Positions 1 through 10,715 of a stretch of 64,000 nucleotides of DNA are shown piece by piece. This stretch comes from Terfezia claveryi (Eukaryota; Ascomycota; Pezizomycetes; Pezizales; Pezizaceae): the NCBI GenBank assembly GCA_015179025.1, contig WHUX01000248.1, positions 1 through 64,000 on the forward strand. The letters run 5' to 3'. The translations under genes and the position numbers were made by a program. The stretch's first letter is position 1. Each line of letters starts with the position of its first letter. Under the pieces are notes generated by a model. The model saw only the letters and a list, made by a program, of their open reading frames with translations. It had not been told where the DNA came from and did no database searches.

Positions 1-313
1 GCCATCAGGCTTACCCATCTTCGAACCAGGTCTGTAGTGAATATTATAGATAAACTCGGACATGCGGAGGTACTAGGTAGCTTGATAGGAGTTGAGCTTC
101 TGCTTGTTGTTGAAACATTGTAACCCTTAGTAGTCTGTATAGACTTTTACCAGAACACCAACCAACCAATCTTGCCACTTCCAGAAACAATCTACGATTG
201 CAAATAACTCTTTATCGTGGATAGGCCAGTTGCGTTGAGCTGTGGAGAGGGTTTTGGCATAGTATTCAACGGGATAAAGCTGTTTTCCTCTATTAACAAC
301 ATGGTATTAAGAG
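1..313 (-). pseudogene. RNase H fragment of element A pol
   Basis: The minus-strand translation reads like a Ty3/gypsy RNase H domain: an LYPVEYYAKTLS block, then RNWPIHDKELFAIV, a tether and a YRPGSKMGKPD end. This is the usual 'PxxYxSxxLsxaErnYpixdkElLAiv' order. At least two in-frame stops interrupt it. The fragment stops at 313, where element B starts with TGTCACA. The flanking aagag (309-313) nearly matches gagag (6527-6531) beyond B, so the RT at 6532-7303 is the same element. It is a relic with no expected function. Confidence 0.75.
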
Positions 314-816
314 TGTCACAACTATCCTTTCCTAGCCAGGTTTGAGAGTCGGACGAGATTCCATCCGACTCTCGTTATTGTTGATTGATATTGTTGTTAT
401 CTCTGTTCCTGAGATAAGGGGTCTCGGGAACCTTATTCCTTCCGGTGGCCTTGGCCAGGAAGGAAACCTGTATATATAGCTTGCTCTCTCCGCCCTCTCG
501 TTGGATCCCCATCCAACGTCTTGTATACCTAATAGAGGACCTTGCTTCCCCCAGCGCTTGTGCACCTCCCTTGTGCACATCCTTGTCTCGAACAAACAAC
601 TCTGCAGTACAGCTGCCTCCCTTGATACACATGGCAACTGCCTCTGCCTGTCTTATGTCCCTTGCCCTCTGCCTCTCTTACCTTTTGCCTCTTGCCCTTG
701 CCCCCTGTCTCAGTCTTCCCCTGGTCACACAAGTAGCGCTCCTATGTGTGTGATTGCCCCTTGCCACTTCCCTGGTGTACCCCTTAGTCGCCTTGTCCCC
801 CAGAGCCCTCATTACA
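314..816 (+). repeat. 5' LTR of element B
   Basis: The 503-bp repeat begins TGTCACAAC and ends ATTACA. It is nearly identical to 6024-6526, with mostly C/T and G/A differences. A TATA box (tatatata, 471-478) is followed by a hairpin CGTTGGAT-CCCC-ATCCAACG (499-518), so the transcript start (U3/R border) is probably near 505-515. The short ORFs in both strands here are incidental. Confidence 0.93.
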
Positions 817-830
817 CTACGTTGGATCCT
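817..830 (+). other. Candidate primer-binding site, possibly self-priming
   Basis: Two bases after the 5' LTR is ACGTTGGAT (819-827). It is exactly complementary to ATCCAACGT (511-519) in the LTR, just downstream of the TATA box where the transcript should begin. Tf1-type chromoviruses prime reverse transcription with the 5' end of their own RNA annealed to a site directly after the LTR, so the geometry fits that mode. Element D has the same pair (37171-37179 with its LTR) and E a decayed one. A tRNA primer cannot be excluded without a search. Confidence 0.5.
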
Positions 831-852
831 TTGGACCAACTGGTACGCAGTC

Positions 853-2010
853 ATGTCAGGAGCAGCACTCCCACCACCCGCCGTCAGGTTCTAGACCTGG
901 AGAAGCTCCCCTATACCCTCAGGCCCGAACGAATTGAATGCCTATCATCGAGAAATCATCGACATCTTCGAGGCCATGGATGCCATCGAGACCGAACTCG
1001 GCAACAGCCTAGCTGTGGCCAAATGAAAGCTGAGATCCGCCGACGAAGAGATCACGGTCCTCCAGACGGATCTTGACCATGTGAACCTTGCCCTAGCTAC
1101 CGAACGGACCATGGTACAAAACCTCGGCCTCACCTTGGCGAATCTGGCTATCCCTACGACAACCTCTACTGCTAAAACGGAAAGTATCCCCACCCTCCCT
1201 AAGTTCAATGGGGATAGGACTCGTCTACGAGCCTAGAAAAATGCGGTGAACTTGAAGTTGAGTGGGTATTCGGCTAGGTTTCCATCAGAACAACACTGCC
1301 TGGCCTATGTGTTTACCCTGCTAGAGGGCAAGGCCACGGATCAAATCCAGCTGTATGTGCTCGAGACAGGGATCAAGCTCGACAACGTCTCAGCCTTGTT
1401 GGTTATCTTAGATCAGGCGTGCGGAGATCCTGATGCAGTAAGGACGGCCAGTCGAGCGCTCAGGGCACTGAGACAGCGCAACTCAGAGCTGTCTACTTAC
1501 ATTGCAGAGTTCTCGAGGCTGGCCACAGAGGTAAGGTAGAACGACCAGGCTAAGTTCGAGCAATTCCAGGAGGGGCTCAGCGATGAGCTCCAACAAGCCA
1601 TGGTTACCCTCCCCGTGGTTGATACGCTTGAGGAGTTGATCGACCAGGCCTCACGGGTAGAACAGCAGATGTCCCGGCTCCGCAACTGCCCCCCATTCAG
1701 GCCAGCACCCCGTCTCCCACCACCCCAGCGACACCATGCCACCAAAGCAGCTCAGGCCCTTGCCCCCGCCAATCAACCAGCACACCCATCGTTGGTGGCA
1801 GGATGGCCTACCCCTATGGATTTATCATCAGGCAGACCCCGCCTGACCAAAGAAGAGAGGGAACGCTGCCGGAATAATGGGCTATGCATAGCCTGTGGGA
1901 AGGCCGACCACTTCATTGTGGCTTGCCCCCTTCGAAAGAATCGCTCCCTGGCCATATATGCGGTGTCCGAGACCCCACTGGAGTCAGGAAAAGCGGAGTC
2001 CCTTGCCTAG
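853..2010 (+). pseudogene. gag: gag of element B (broken)
   Basis: This is the structural polyprotein of a Ty3/gypsy element, which forms the particle and binds RNA. ATG 853 is the first in a frame that continues to TAG 2008-2010 (386 codons), and D and E have the matching ATG at the same distance from their LTRs. A coiled N-terminal part (about residues 30-100) is followed by a retrotransposon gag domain (about 130-260), a proline-rich stretch and one CCHC knuckle, CIACGKADHFIVAC (CX2CX4HX4C). In-frame stops fall near codon 14, at 1024-1026, after RLRA near 1236 and at 1537-1539, mostly of the CAG-to-TAG or TGG-to-TAG kind. Pol follows in the -1 frame. Confidence 0.88.
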
Positions 2011-2030
2011 TTGCTGACACTAGCAAGGGA
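1986..2030 (+). promoter_or_regulatory. Putative -1 ribosomal frameshift signal (gag/pol)
   Basis: The heptamer A GGA AAA (1986-1992) is in phase with gag, followed by a 6-nt spacer. A 12-bp stem with one bulged C then pairs 1999-2011 (TCCCTTGCCTAGT) with 2019-2030 (ACTAGCAAGGGA), and it encloses the gag stop. Pol is open in the -1 frame. D has the canonical G GGA AAA (33723-33729) with the same stem, and E keeps both parts too. Slippery heptamer, 5-9 nt spacer and hairpin is the standard -1 frameshift layout. Function is inferred. Confidence 0.65.
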
Positions 2031-5000
2031 CCTATCATGGGTCATTTATCTTTGTCTGCGTTTTCTTTCCCTACATCTATGTCTGTTGATGAATCTCGCT
2101 TATTTGGTGAGTATTTTGTTATACCAATAACTGTTAAATTCAATGGTAAAACAGTGGTAACATCAGCTCTCATAGATTGTGGTACTTCAGGGATAGCCTT
2201 CATTGATCAGACCTTCGTCAGTAAAAACTCCATACCAACCTCCAAACTAAAGACTCCCCACCTTCTTGATGTCATTGACGGCCGCCCTATCTCTTCTGGG
2301 GCTATTACCCACCTCACATGTCTACCCAGTGCCATTAGAGACCATTCGGAGGACCTCCCAATATTCGTGACCAAACTAAAATATCCAATTGTCCTTGGGA
2401 TCCCCTGGGTCAGAATGCACATTGTGTCAGTCAGCTTTGGCTCTTACACCTTGCAATTTAATAGCCATTATTGCAGAACAAACTGTGGAGGTCCAAAAAT
2501 CATTGTCACGGGGTTATGTGCATTACCACCCCCGATAATCCACCCAACCTAGGTGGTACACCAGCCCGTACACATCAATGCTGCTCACTGCCCTGCTCCC
2601 CCTGTTCCCCCTGTTCCCCCGTTCCCCCCGTTCCCCCGTTCCCCCCATTCCCCCCGTTCCCCCCGTTCCCCCCATTCCTCCCGTTCCCCCAGTTCCCCCT
2701 ACTCCCCCTGTTCAACCTCCCCCAAAGCCCCTGAATATTAGCTTTATTGGGGCAGGGGCTTTCGCTTACCTCACTAGGAGACACAAGATGAAGGCGCATG
2801 CCCTTTCCATACATGAGGTGAACCTGGAAATCAATAAGATAAGGTCAAGGGAGGAATAGAAGTCCATGGTTCCAAGTGAATACTATGAATTCATCGACTT
2901 GTTCTCAAACAAGGCCGCGGAGAAGCTTGCACCTCACCGACCATATGACCACACAATTCCGCTGGTAGAAGGTAAAACCCCCTTTTACGGCCCACTCTAT
3001 GGAATGTCCCGACTGGAATTGGAAGCTCTGAAGAAGTACTTGGAGGAAAACCTCAACAAGAGCTTCATTTGCCATAACTCCTCTCCAGCAGGTGCACCCG
3101 TATTATTTGTAAAGAAATTGGATAGCTCCCTTAGGTTGTGCGTGGATTATTGCAGCCTAAATGAGATTACGTTAAAAAACAGATACCCCTTGCCCCTGAT
3201 CTAGGAGATATTAGCCAGGCTCTCCAAGGCCAAATGGTTTACCAAATTGGATCTAAGAGGGGCCTACAACTTGGTACGAATTGCTGAGGGGGAGGAGTGG
3301 AAAACTGCCTTCCGGACGCGATATGGCCATTTGGAGTACAATGTGATGTCCTTCAGCCTAACCAACGCCCCCGCCTCTTTTCAGCACTTTATCAATGACA
3401 CTCTGCAGGACTTTCTGGATGGACAATATCCTCATCTACTTGGATACCCTAGCGGAATACAAGATCTACGTCCGACAAGTGCTGGAGAAGCTGGAGCAGG
3501 CTGGGCTGTACCTTAAACCTGAAAAATACGAATTCCACATCCAAGAGGTGAAGTACCTGGGCTTGATCATAACCACGGAAGGTATTAGGATGGACCCCGC
3601 CAAAGTTGCTGCAATCCAAAAGTGGGAAACCCCAGCCAATTTGAAGGATGTACAAGCCTTCCTAGGATTTGCCAACTTCTACCGCAGATTTATCCTGGGA
3701 TACTCAAGAATCGTGGCACCCCTGATGGCCTTGACGAAAACGAAGGTAATAGCTGGCTCACACCTGACAAAAAGGGCCTTCCACTGGAATCCAGAAGCCC
3801 AATCCGCCTTCCAGAACCTCAAGGAAGCCTTCTGCTCAGCCCCAATCCTGGCCCATTTTGACCCTGATAGCGAGTGCATCGTGGAAACGGATGCCTCCGA
3901 CTATGTCTCCGCCAGAATCCTGTCCTAGTATATCGATGGAGTCCTCTACCCAGTGGCCTATTTCTCCAAAAAGCACTCCCCGGCGGAGTGTAATTACGAA
4001 ATCTATGATAAGGAGTTAATGGCCATTGTGCAAGCATTCGAGGAATGGAGACCACACCTGAAATCGGCAAAGGGGGTTATCGAGGTCCTCTCTGACCATA
4101 AGAACCTAGAGTACTTCACAACCACCAAATTGCTAAATCGCCGACAGGCTAGGTGGTCGGAATTCCTCTCTCGGTTTAACTTTAAGATAAGGTATCGGCC
4201 TGGAAAGGCTGGGGGTAAGCTGGATGCACTGACCAGGAGATCAGGAGATCTCCCTAAAGGGGGGGATGAAAGGCAGAAGTACCAGAATCAGGTGGTACTG
4301 AAACCTGAAAATCTAAACCTAGCAGCTAATACCCTTGCGGATACGGATGCTGAAGCTGAAGCGGACCCCGAAGCAGATCCCCTCCTGCGGATATGACAGG
4401 TATATGCGGAGGATGACCTGGTTAAGAATATAATCGCCGCGGTGGAATCTAGACAGCGCCATTACGTTAAGATCTCCCTGGCTAAATGCACCGTTCAGGA
4501 TAACCTTCTATACCACCTGGATCGACTATACGTACTGGAAGGGGACTTGCTCCTCAGCCTGATCAGGGAACACTATGACACTTTAGCTGCTGGCCACCCT
4601 GGAGTAGCTAAAACCCTAGAGCTGCTAACTAGGCAATACACCTGGATCAATTAGTAGAAAGATGTAGAATGGTACATACAGAATTGCCATGTCTGCAAGC
4701 GTACCAAACCCACCCACCACACTCCTTATGGTACCCTAAAGCCCCTGGAAGTCCCAGAATAACCCTGGCAACACCTGACTATGGACTTCGTCACTGGATT
4801 GCCAGAAGACTCGAGATTCAATGCCATCTTAATGGTAGTGGATAGGTTGACAAAAATGAGGCATATGATACCCTATCGAGACACCTGCTCAGCCCCTGAA
4901 TTAGCATCCCTTTACCTGAATAATGTCTTCCGTTAACATAGCCTCCCGACGTCAGTTGTCTCAGACCGCGGCCCTCAGTTCATCACCGACTTCTGGAGAA

Positions 5001-5839
5001 CCTTCTGTGAGCTGCTGAGTATTGAAGTACACATGTCCATGGCATACCACCCTCAGACTGATGGCCAGTCAGAACGCATGAATGCCATCATGTAGCAGTA
5101 CCTGAGGGCGTACATCAATTATTAGCAGAATAACTGGGTTTCATTGCTGGCGACCTGCGAGTTCTCCACCAACAACCACTTCTCCGAGACCCTGAAGACC
5201 TCCCCATTCCTGGCCAATTATGGCTGGCACCCTCGGTTCGTAGACTCCCTGGCACCTCTGTGCAAGGCCAGGGAGAATGCCCCAGCCAAGGACTTCGCAA
5301 CAGAGATCACAAAACTCCATGCTACCTTGAAGGCTGAGTTGGCCTAGGCCCAAGCCAGGCAAGCAGAGTATGCCAATAGGTCCCGGTTGCCAGCTCCTAA
5401 ATACCACCCAGGGGACCAAGTATGGCTATCTAGCAGACACTTCCGAACAGAACGGCCCTCCTGCAAACTGGACCATAAGTTCTTAGGCCCCTTCGAGGTG
5501 CTAGGCGCTGTAGGCACTCATGCCTATCGATTGAAGTTTCCCAAGGACATCTAACGCCACTTGGTCATTTATGTCTCGGAGATCGAGCCAGCCGCGGACG
5601 ATCCTCTTCCAAGTCAAAGACATCTGCCACCTCCTCCCGTGGTGATTGCAGGAGAAGAGGAGTGGGAGGTTGAGGAGGTACTGGACTACAGGAAGCACTA
5701 AGGACGAGTTCAGTACAAGGTCAAATAGTTAGAGGACGAGGAGACCACCTGGCAACCAGTAGAGGATCTGGAAAACGCCCTTGACCTGGTCACCCTATTC
5801 CACTAGCGTTACCCTCTCAAGCCTCGCCCAGCTGAATGA
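2011..5839 (+). pseudogene. pol: pol of element B (broken)
   Basis: This is the Pol polyprotein: aspartic protease with LIDCGTSG (about 2175-2200) and VLGIPW; a proline linker expanded by a tandem repeat; RT; RNase H (ETDASDYVS at about 3890, then [20 protein letters not shown]); integrase with H2C2 finger (H..H..CHVC) and D,D,E blocks (TMDFVTGLP, SDRGPQF, ERMNAIM); and a C-terminal chromodomain (about 5650-5810, EEWEVEEVLD...YKVK). Reading goes frame 0 to frame 1 in the proline repeat. It then shifts to frame 2 at about 3420, where a 20-nt deletion relative to D removes most of the YLDD catalytic segment. More than a dozen TAG/TAA stops lie in the RNase H-integrase half. The stop at 5837-5839 is the family end. 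Confidence 0.9.
2590..2712 (+). repeat. Proline-coding minisatellite in B pol linker
   Basis: About 120 bp of imperfect CCCCCGTTC units lie between the protease and RT domains, coding Pro-Pro-Val/Phe repeats in all three forward frames. D has only a short PVPPVPP segment at the same place, so the repeat expanded in B. The frame used by protease and that used by RT differ across it, so its length change is also a frameshift. Confidence 0.8.
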
Positions 5840-6010
5840 TATTTTTGTCTTGTCTTCATTGATTTGGAGTTGGAATTATGATTGTTGTTTCTGTTGTTGT
5901 CAGGTTGTTCGGAGTTGGGGTTTTTGTCCTTACCTTGTTGTTGTTGTTTCCTGTGTTGATTTTGCTGGTTATCGTGCCCAAGCCTCCTAGTTGCTGGAGC
6001 TCTGAAGCCT

Positions 6011-6023
6011 AAAAAGGGGATAG
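6011..6023 (+). other. Polypurine tract of element B
   Basis: AAAAAGGGGATAG lies directly before the 3' LTR (TGTTACA at 6024). It is the expected plus-strand primer position for reverse transcription. The equivalent purine tract precedes the 3' LTR of M (44291-44303) and, reversed, follows those of E (26911-26923) and D (29806 onward). Confidence 0.8.
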
Positions 6024-6526
6024 TGTTACAACCGTCCTTTCCTAGCCAGGTTTGAGAGTCGGATGGGATTCCGTCCAACTCTCGTTATTGTTGATTGATA
6101 TTGTTGTTATCTCTGTTCCCGAGATAAGGGGTCTCGGGAACCTTATTCCTTCCGGTGGCCTTGGCCAGGAAGGAAACCTGTATATATAGCTTGCTCTCTC
6201 CGCCCTCTCATTGGATCCCCATCCAACGTCTTGTATACCCAATATATGACCTTACTTCCTCCAGCACTTGTGCACCTCCCTTGTACACATCCTTGTCTTG
6301 AACAAACAACTCTGCAGTACAGCTGCCTCCCTTGACACATACGACAACTGCCTCCGCGTGTCTCGTGTCCCTTGCCCTCTGCCTCTCTTGCCTCTTGCCT
6401 CTTGCCCTTACCTCCCATCTCAGTCTTCCCTTAGTCACATACGTAGTACTACTACATATGCGATTGCCCCTTGCCACTTCCCTGGCGTACCCCTTGGTCG
6501 CCTTGTCCCCCAGAGCCCTCGTTACA
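6024..6526 (+). repeat. 3' LTR of element B
   Basis: This 503-bp repeat matches 314-816 end to end without a net length change. It begins TGTTACAAC, ends GTTACA and carries the same TATA box and hairpin. Differences from the 5' copy are mainly transitions. It is followed by gagag, the target duplication. Confidence 0.93.
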
Positions 6527-6531
6527 GAGAG

Positions 6532-7303
6532 AGGATACCAGTAATAGCTTAATTACTAGCATCATTCACTATGATTGTTTCGAGTTGTCTGTCAAACTGT
6601 GTGAGGATGGGGGCGGTGAGGAATTGTTCTCGGAGGTTATCAAAAGCTTGCTGTTGTTCATGTCCCTAACTAAAAGGGACATCCTTTGTTAAGTTAATTA
6701 AAGAATGAGCTTTTGCACTATAGTGGGCAATAAATCGACGGTATTAATTAGCAAAGCCTAGGAATGCTTGAACCTCTTTCTTTTTAGTAGGAATAGGCCA
6801 CTTGGGCATAGTTTCGAGCTTGGAGGGATCCATTTGGATATGTTGACCATTGATAATATGACCGAGGAATAAGGTCTCCTGGACATGGAACTCAGACTTC
6901 ATGAGGTTAACAGCTAACCCATGTTGGATGCATTACTAAAGAACTTTTTCGACTATTTGTTGATGTTTTTCCTCTGTCTGACCTTCGTAGATGAGTATGT
7001 CGTCCAAGTACCCGATACATCCTTCCATATTCTTGAAGATCATATCCATCATCTCTTGAAATGTAGCGGGGGCATTGGTCAACCTAAATGGCATCACGGT
7101 GTATTCAAATAGTCTCTTTTTCGTCCTGAATGCTGTCTTCCATTCGTCTCCCAGTGCAATCCTGATGAGGTTATACCCATTTTTGAGGTCCAATCGTATG
7201 AACTATTTACCTCCACGAGTTCTATCAAGCAACTCGGAGATAAGAGGAAGTGGGTATTTGTTTGGTACTGTGAGACGGTTAAGGGCTCGGTAATTGACAC
7301 ATA
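6532..7303 (-). pseudogene. pol: Reverse transcriptase segment of element A
   Basis: The minus strand reads [17 protein letters not shown], then [36 protein letters not shown] and YLDDILIY, which are RT motifs 2-5 of Ty3/gypsy. It continues into the thumb and the connection to RNase H, interrupted by B at 6531/314. The catalytic YLDD is intact but stops occur on both sides. The upstream part of RT is at 10716 onward, separated by K, and the two sides meet in frame across a single TA. Confidence 0.88.
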
Positions 7304-10300
7304 CTATTTGCAACCTAGTAGTGATCAGCCACTGTCTTATGACCATCTCTGCAACCCCCCAGCAGCAACACCCCCAGCTACATCTCGTAATATATTATGA
7401 CTCTGCTGATTTCAGCTATATTTACCACTATGAAAGCAAATACACTCTACAACATGGTTACCCTTACATTTTGCCATATTCAACTCAATACTCCCATACC
7501 ACCTCCCCCAGCATGACCTTTGTCATACCCGACCCCCCCCCAAACCCCCTCTAATAGGGCAAGTATCATGTAGGTGAACTTATCACTATGAGAAGGCCCT
7601 TTACCTAACATCTATATTCATGATTAAACAGCTTCTAGGGCAGCAAGCAACAATATATGCAAACAGTTAGCTATCATTACAAGCTACTCACTGCTACAAA
7701 AATGAGCTATTTTCAGAATTAGGTATATTTCCATAATTTATACTATTATAACCCCCATATACCTCAATCTGCTGCAATACTCTCTTCCTAGGCATTCTCA
7801 ACCACCACTAAAAGGTCTCCAATAGCTCTGAGAGTTCTAATACCTTTCCTTTGGGCTTCATAGGTTACTATCCATCTTCGGGATGCCGATCACCATTGGG
7901 ATGCGGATCACCTGGCTATTTATGTATTTTCAATGAGTTCGAGCTCTATACATAATGAAATAAGCCTAAATTCTGGGATCGTATTTGAGATATATAGTAC
8001 TTTGCAAAATAAAGTATCACAGGCCCAAGGTATACTACAGCTTAAATGATGCTGAGAGAAATACCGGGGATTACTGGGTAGGTTTAGCCATAAGATATAT
8101 GAATAGATGATGGCGGAGAAAGTTTCAATGATCAGAAATTACTGTTTCCACTTGGTACTTGTAGTTTGTGCTCACTATATATGCAATTTCATATAATATG
8201 CCCATACAGAAGGATCGGTCCGAAATGGTAGCTTAGCTGGGAATGTAAATGAAGCTACTTTTTGTCGTAGCTCAACCAAACCAGGCCTAATTCGAAAACC
8301 AGATAGGTCAAAAGCAAGCACATGGGTAGAGAAATACTCTTAGGTAGCTTATACAGGATATCTGAGCAGAACCAGGCAACGTCATGCCCCCAAACGAAGG
8401 CCTAGGGATTGTGCATAGAATATATTCACTATCATAATTCAATTAAACTAGGTCCAAATCAAATACCTAATGGCACGAAAGTATGCCAATAGGCAGGCCT
8501 GTCAATTAGTACTCTATATATGATATCTGTGAAAAATTGAGTGAGGACATATCACTAATGAGCGGTTCAGCGGGAGGGCACATGAAATATATCTATATTA
8601 TAAGTTAATGAAACCAAGCCCAAATCAAGCAAATACTGGCTTATATGAATGCTTGTAGAGACTAGACACTTGTATACATGCTATACAGTAGCTTTGACTT
8701 GACAAAAGTGAAGTCATCTTATAAAGGCCCTTCTCAGAAACAGGCCAACAGGTAGTAGATTTTGGAATACCACTTTCAAGCAAGTACAGGATCAGGTATT
8801 TAATATCTTAAAAGCATTAATATATGGAGGGCAATCTTTTGAACCTATTACACATATGATTTAGCCTAAATTGATATAGCTTAGCGTCATAGCCTTTTTG
8901 AGAAGAAATATAAAGTCTTAGTATATGTCAATCTCTATCTACCTAAAATATATATTTAGTTGCTGAGACAAGCTCGTCTGTTATATTTAGCTATGTGTAT
9001 TTGTTTGAGCTATAGGGCGATTGATCTGGGTCTGGTTTGGTTGAGCTACGACAAGAAATACCTTCATTTGTATCTCCGGTAAAGCTACCATTATGGACCG
9101 ACCCTTCTGCATGGGCATATTATATGAAATGGCATATATAGTGAGTATAAACCACAAGTACCAAGTGGGAACAGTAATTTCTGATCATTGAAACCTTCTC
9201 CATCATTATCTATTCATATATCTTATAGCTAAACCTACCCGGTAATCCCTGGAATTTCTCTCAGCATCATTTAAGCTGTAGTGCATATTGGGCCTGTGAT
9301 ACTTTATTTTGCATCGTACTATATATCTCAATTACGATCCCACAATCTGGGTCTATTTCGTTATATATAGAGCTCAAAATCGTCGAAAATGCATAAATAG
9401 CCGGGTGATCCGCATCCCGGTAGTGATCGACATCCCAAGGATGGATGGTACTTCCATCTAGGAGGTTTTGTCACTCTCCCCTAGAGCCATTTCAACCCCT
9501 TCACAGCAACCAACAGTAACCCCACACTCACGAGTCCAACTTAGCGTTGACTTAGCTGCTCTAAATTCCTCAACACCTAATCTAGCACTTTGTCTAGTCT
9601 CATGCCATTCTAGTGCTATACTTAGCATCCAACCTAGCGTCTACCAATATAATAACCAGACTTAGCGTCCAACCTAGTACCCAACCTAGCATGCTCTCAA
9701 CACCTGCTCTGGTATATATCGGTAATGCTTGAGCTAATCAGGTAGCTATAAAAGGTATAACGAGTTTAAAATGCCTCGAGAAAGGCCAGCTACCACCATG
9801 GCTAATGCGACTACCTAGAGCCCAAAATGGGGGGTATTGTAGCTTCAGAGCGATTAGCAACCTCTCCGGGGTGGCTGAGGATGCTCTAGAGGAGTGTTGA
9901 ACTCGGGGGATTAAGGAGGGCATAGATGGGGTGGATTTGGCTGATTGAATAAGAGCTCTTGGAACTTACTCAGTATGCTGAGTTGAAATCCTGCAATTTA
10001 TAATTTTGTATGCTTCGTGCCAACCAAACTAGCACGCTCTACCTTCAGCACTAATTTACCATGGATATAGGTAAAGGTCTCCTCGCGGTTTTGGGCCTAT
10101 TTGTACAATATAAGGCCAATAGAGGGAGTAGAGGCAGGGGTATTAATAGAGGGTAAAGATTCTTGAAGGGGGGGGTATTAGAGCTCCCAAGGCTATTGGA
10201 GACCTTTCGGCGGGGGCTAAGAATGCTTGGGAAGAGAGTATTACAGTGGATTGAGGTATATGGAGGTTATAATAGCATAAATCATGGAAATATACCTAAT

Positions 10301-10715
10301 TCTGAAAATAGCTCATTTTTGGAGTAGTGACCAGCTTGTAATGATAGCTGACTGTTTGCATATATTGTTGCTTGCTACCCTAGAAGCTATTTAATCATGA
10401 ATATAGATGTTAGGTAAAGGGCTCTCTCGTGGTCATGAGTTCACCTATATGATACTGGCCCTATTGGGGAGGTTCAGGGGAAAGGGTCGGATATGACAAC
10501 GGTCATGCTGGGGGAGGTGGTATGGGGGTATTGAGTTGAATATAGCGGGATGTAAGGGTAACCATATTGTAGAGCGTATTTGCTTCCATAGTTGTGAATA
10601 TAGCCAGAATCAGCAAAGTCATAATATATTACGAGATATGGCTAGGGGTGTTGCTGCTAGGGGGTTGCAGGGATGGTCATAAGATAGTGGCTGATCACTA
10701 CCAGGTTGCGAATGG
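7304..10715. mobile_element. TA-flanked inverted-repeat transposon K (non-autonomous)
   Basis: Both ends are inverted copies beginning CTATTTGCAACCTAGTAGTG on the left and CCATTCGCAACCTGGTAGTG on the reversed right. The similarity runs inward about 550 bp (7304-about 7855 and about 10160-10715), with mostly C/T and G/A differences. TA lies on each side (7302-7303 and 10716-10717). The RT frame of host element A continues across the junction if TA is counted once, which fixes the ends precisely. TA duplication suggests a Tc1/mariner/pogo-type enzyme. No transposase ORF is visible: the core (about 9450-10150) has motifs like CTTAGCGTCCAACCTAG but nothing I recognise. Element L is inserted in the left part. 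Confidence 0.85.
7868..9448. mobile_element. TA-flanked inverted-repeat element L, nested in K
   Basis: The left end CTATCCATCTTCGGGATGCC and reversed right end CCATCCATCCTTGGGATGTC start inverted repeats of about 410 bp (7868-about 8280 and about 9040-9448). TA flanks both sides (7866-7867, 9449-9450). The centre (8290-9035) is AT-rich with no ORF of note. The termini resemble those of F (33853-36097): a CYATCCATC start followed by (C)ACCGGGATG and ATCA blocks. L may therefore be a non-autonomous relative mobilised by an F-like transposase. Confidence 0.78.

Larger units (their letters stand above)
314..6526 (+). mobile_element. Full-length Ty3/gypsy chromovirus B
   Basis: A 6213-bp LTR retrotransposon with two LTRs of exactly 503 bp (314-816 and 6024-6526), both of TGT...ACA form. 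A purine-rich tract (6011-6023) precedes the 3' LTR. Gag (853-2010) is followed by pol in the -1 frame, in the order protease, RT, RNase H, integrase, chromodomain, which is the Ty3/gypsy order. Flanks aagag (309-313) and gagag (6527-6531) are a 5-bp target duplication with one G/A difference. B interrupts element A. Gag and pol have numerous stops, a 20-nt deletion at the RT catalytic motif and a length change in a proline-coding repeat, so this copy cannot act by itself. Confidence 0.93.

Noticed and set aside
817..835. tRNA-type primer-binding site for B
   Set aside because: I could not name a tRNA whose 3' end fits. The internal complement to the LTR is a better explanation, though not proven.
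332..1076. Overlapping ORFs on both strands within the 5' LTR and leader of B
   Set aside because: They recur in every LTR of the family on both strands, carry no domain and lie in regulatory DNA, so they are incidental.
9460..10150. Possible gene in the core of K (start near 9770)
   Set aside because: The frame has frequent stops and no recognisable motif. I could not separate it from chance.
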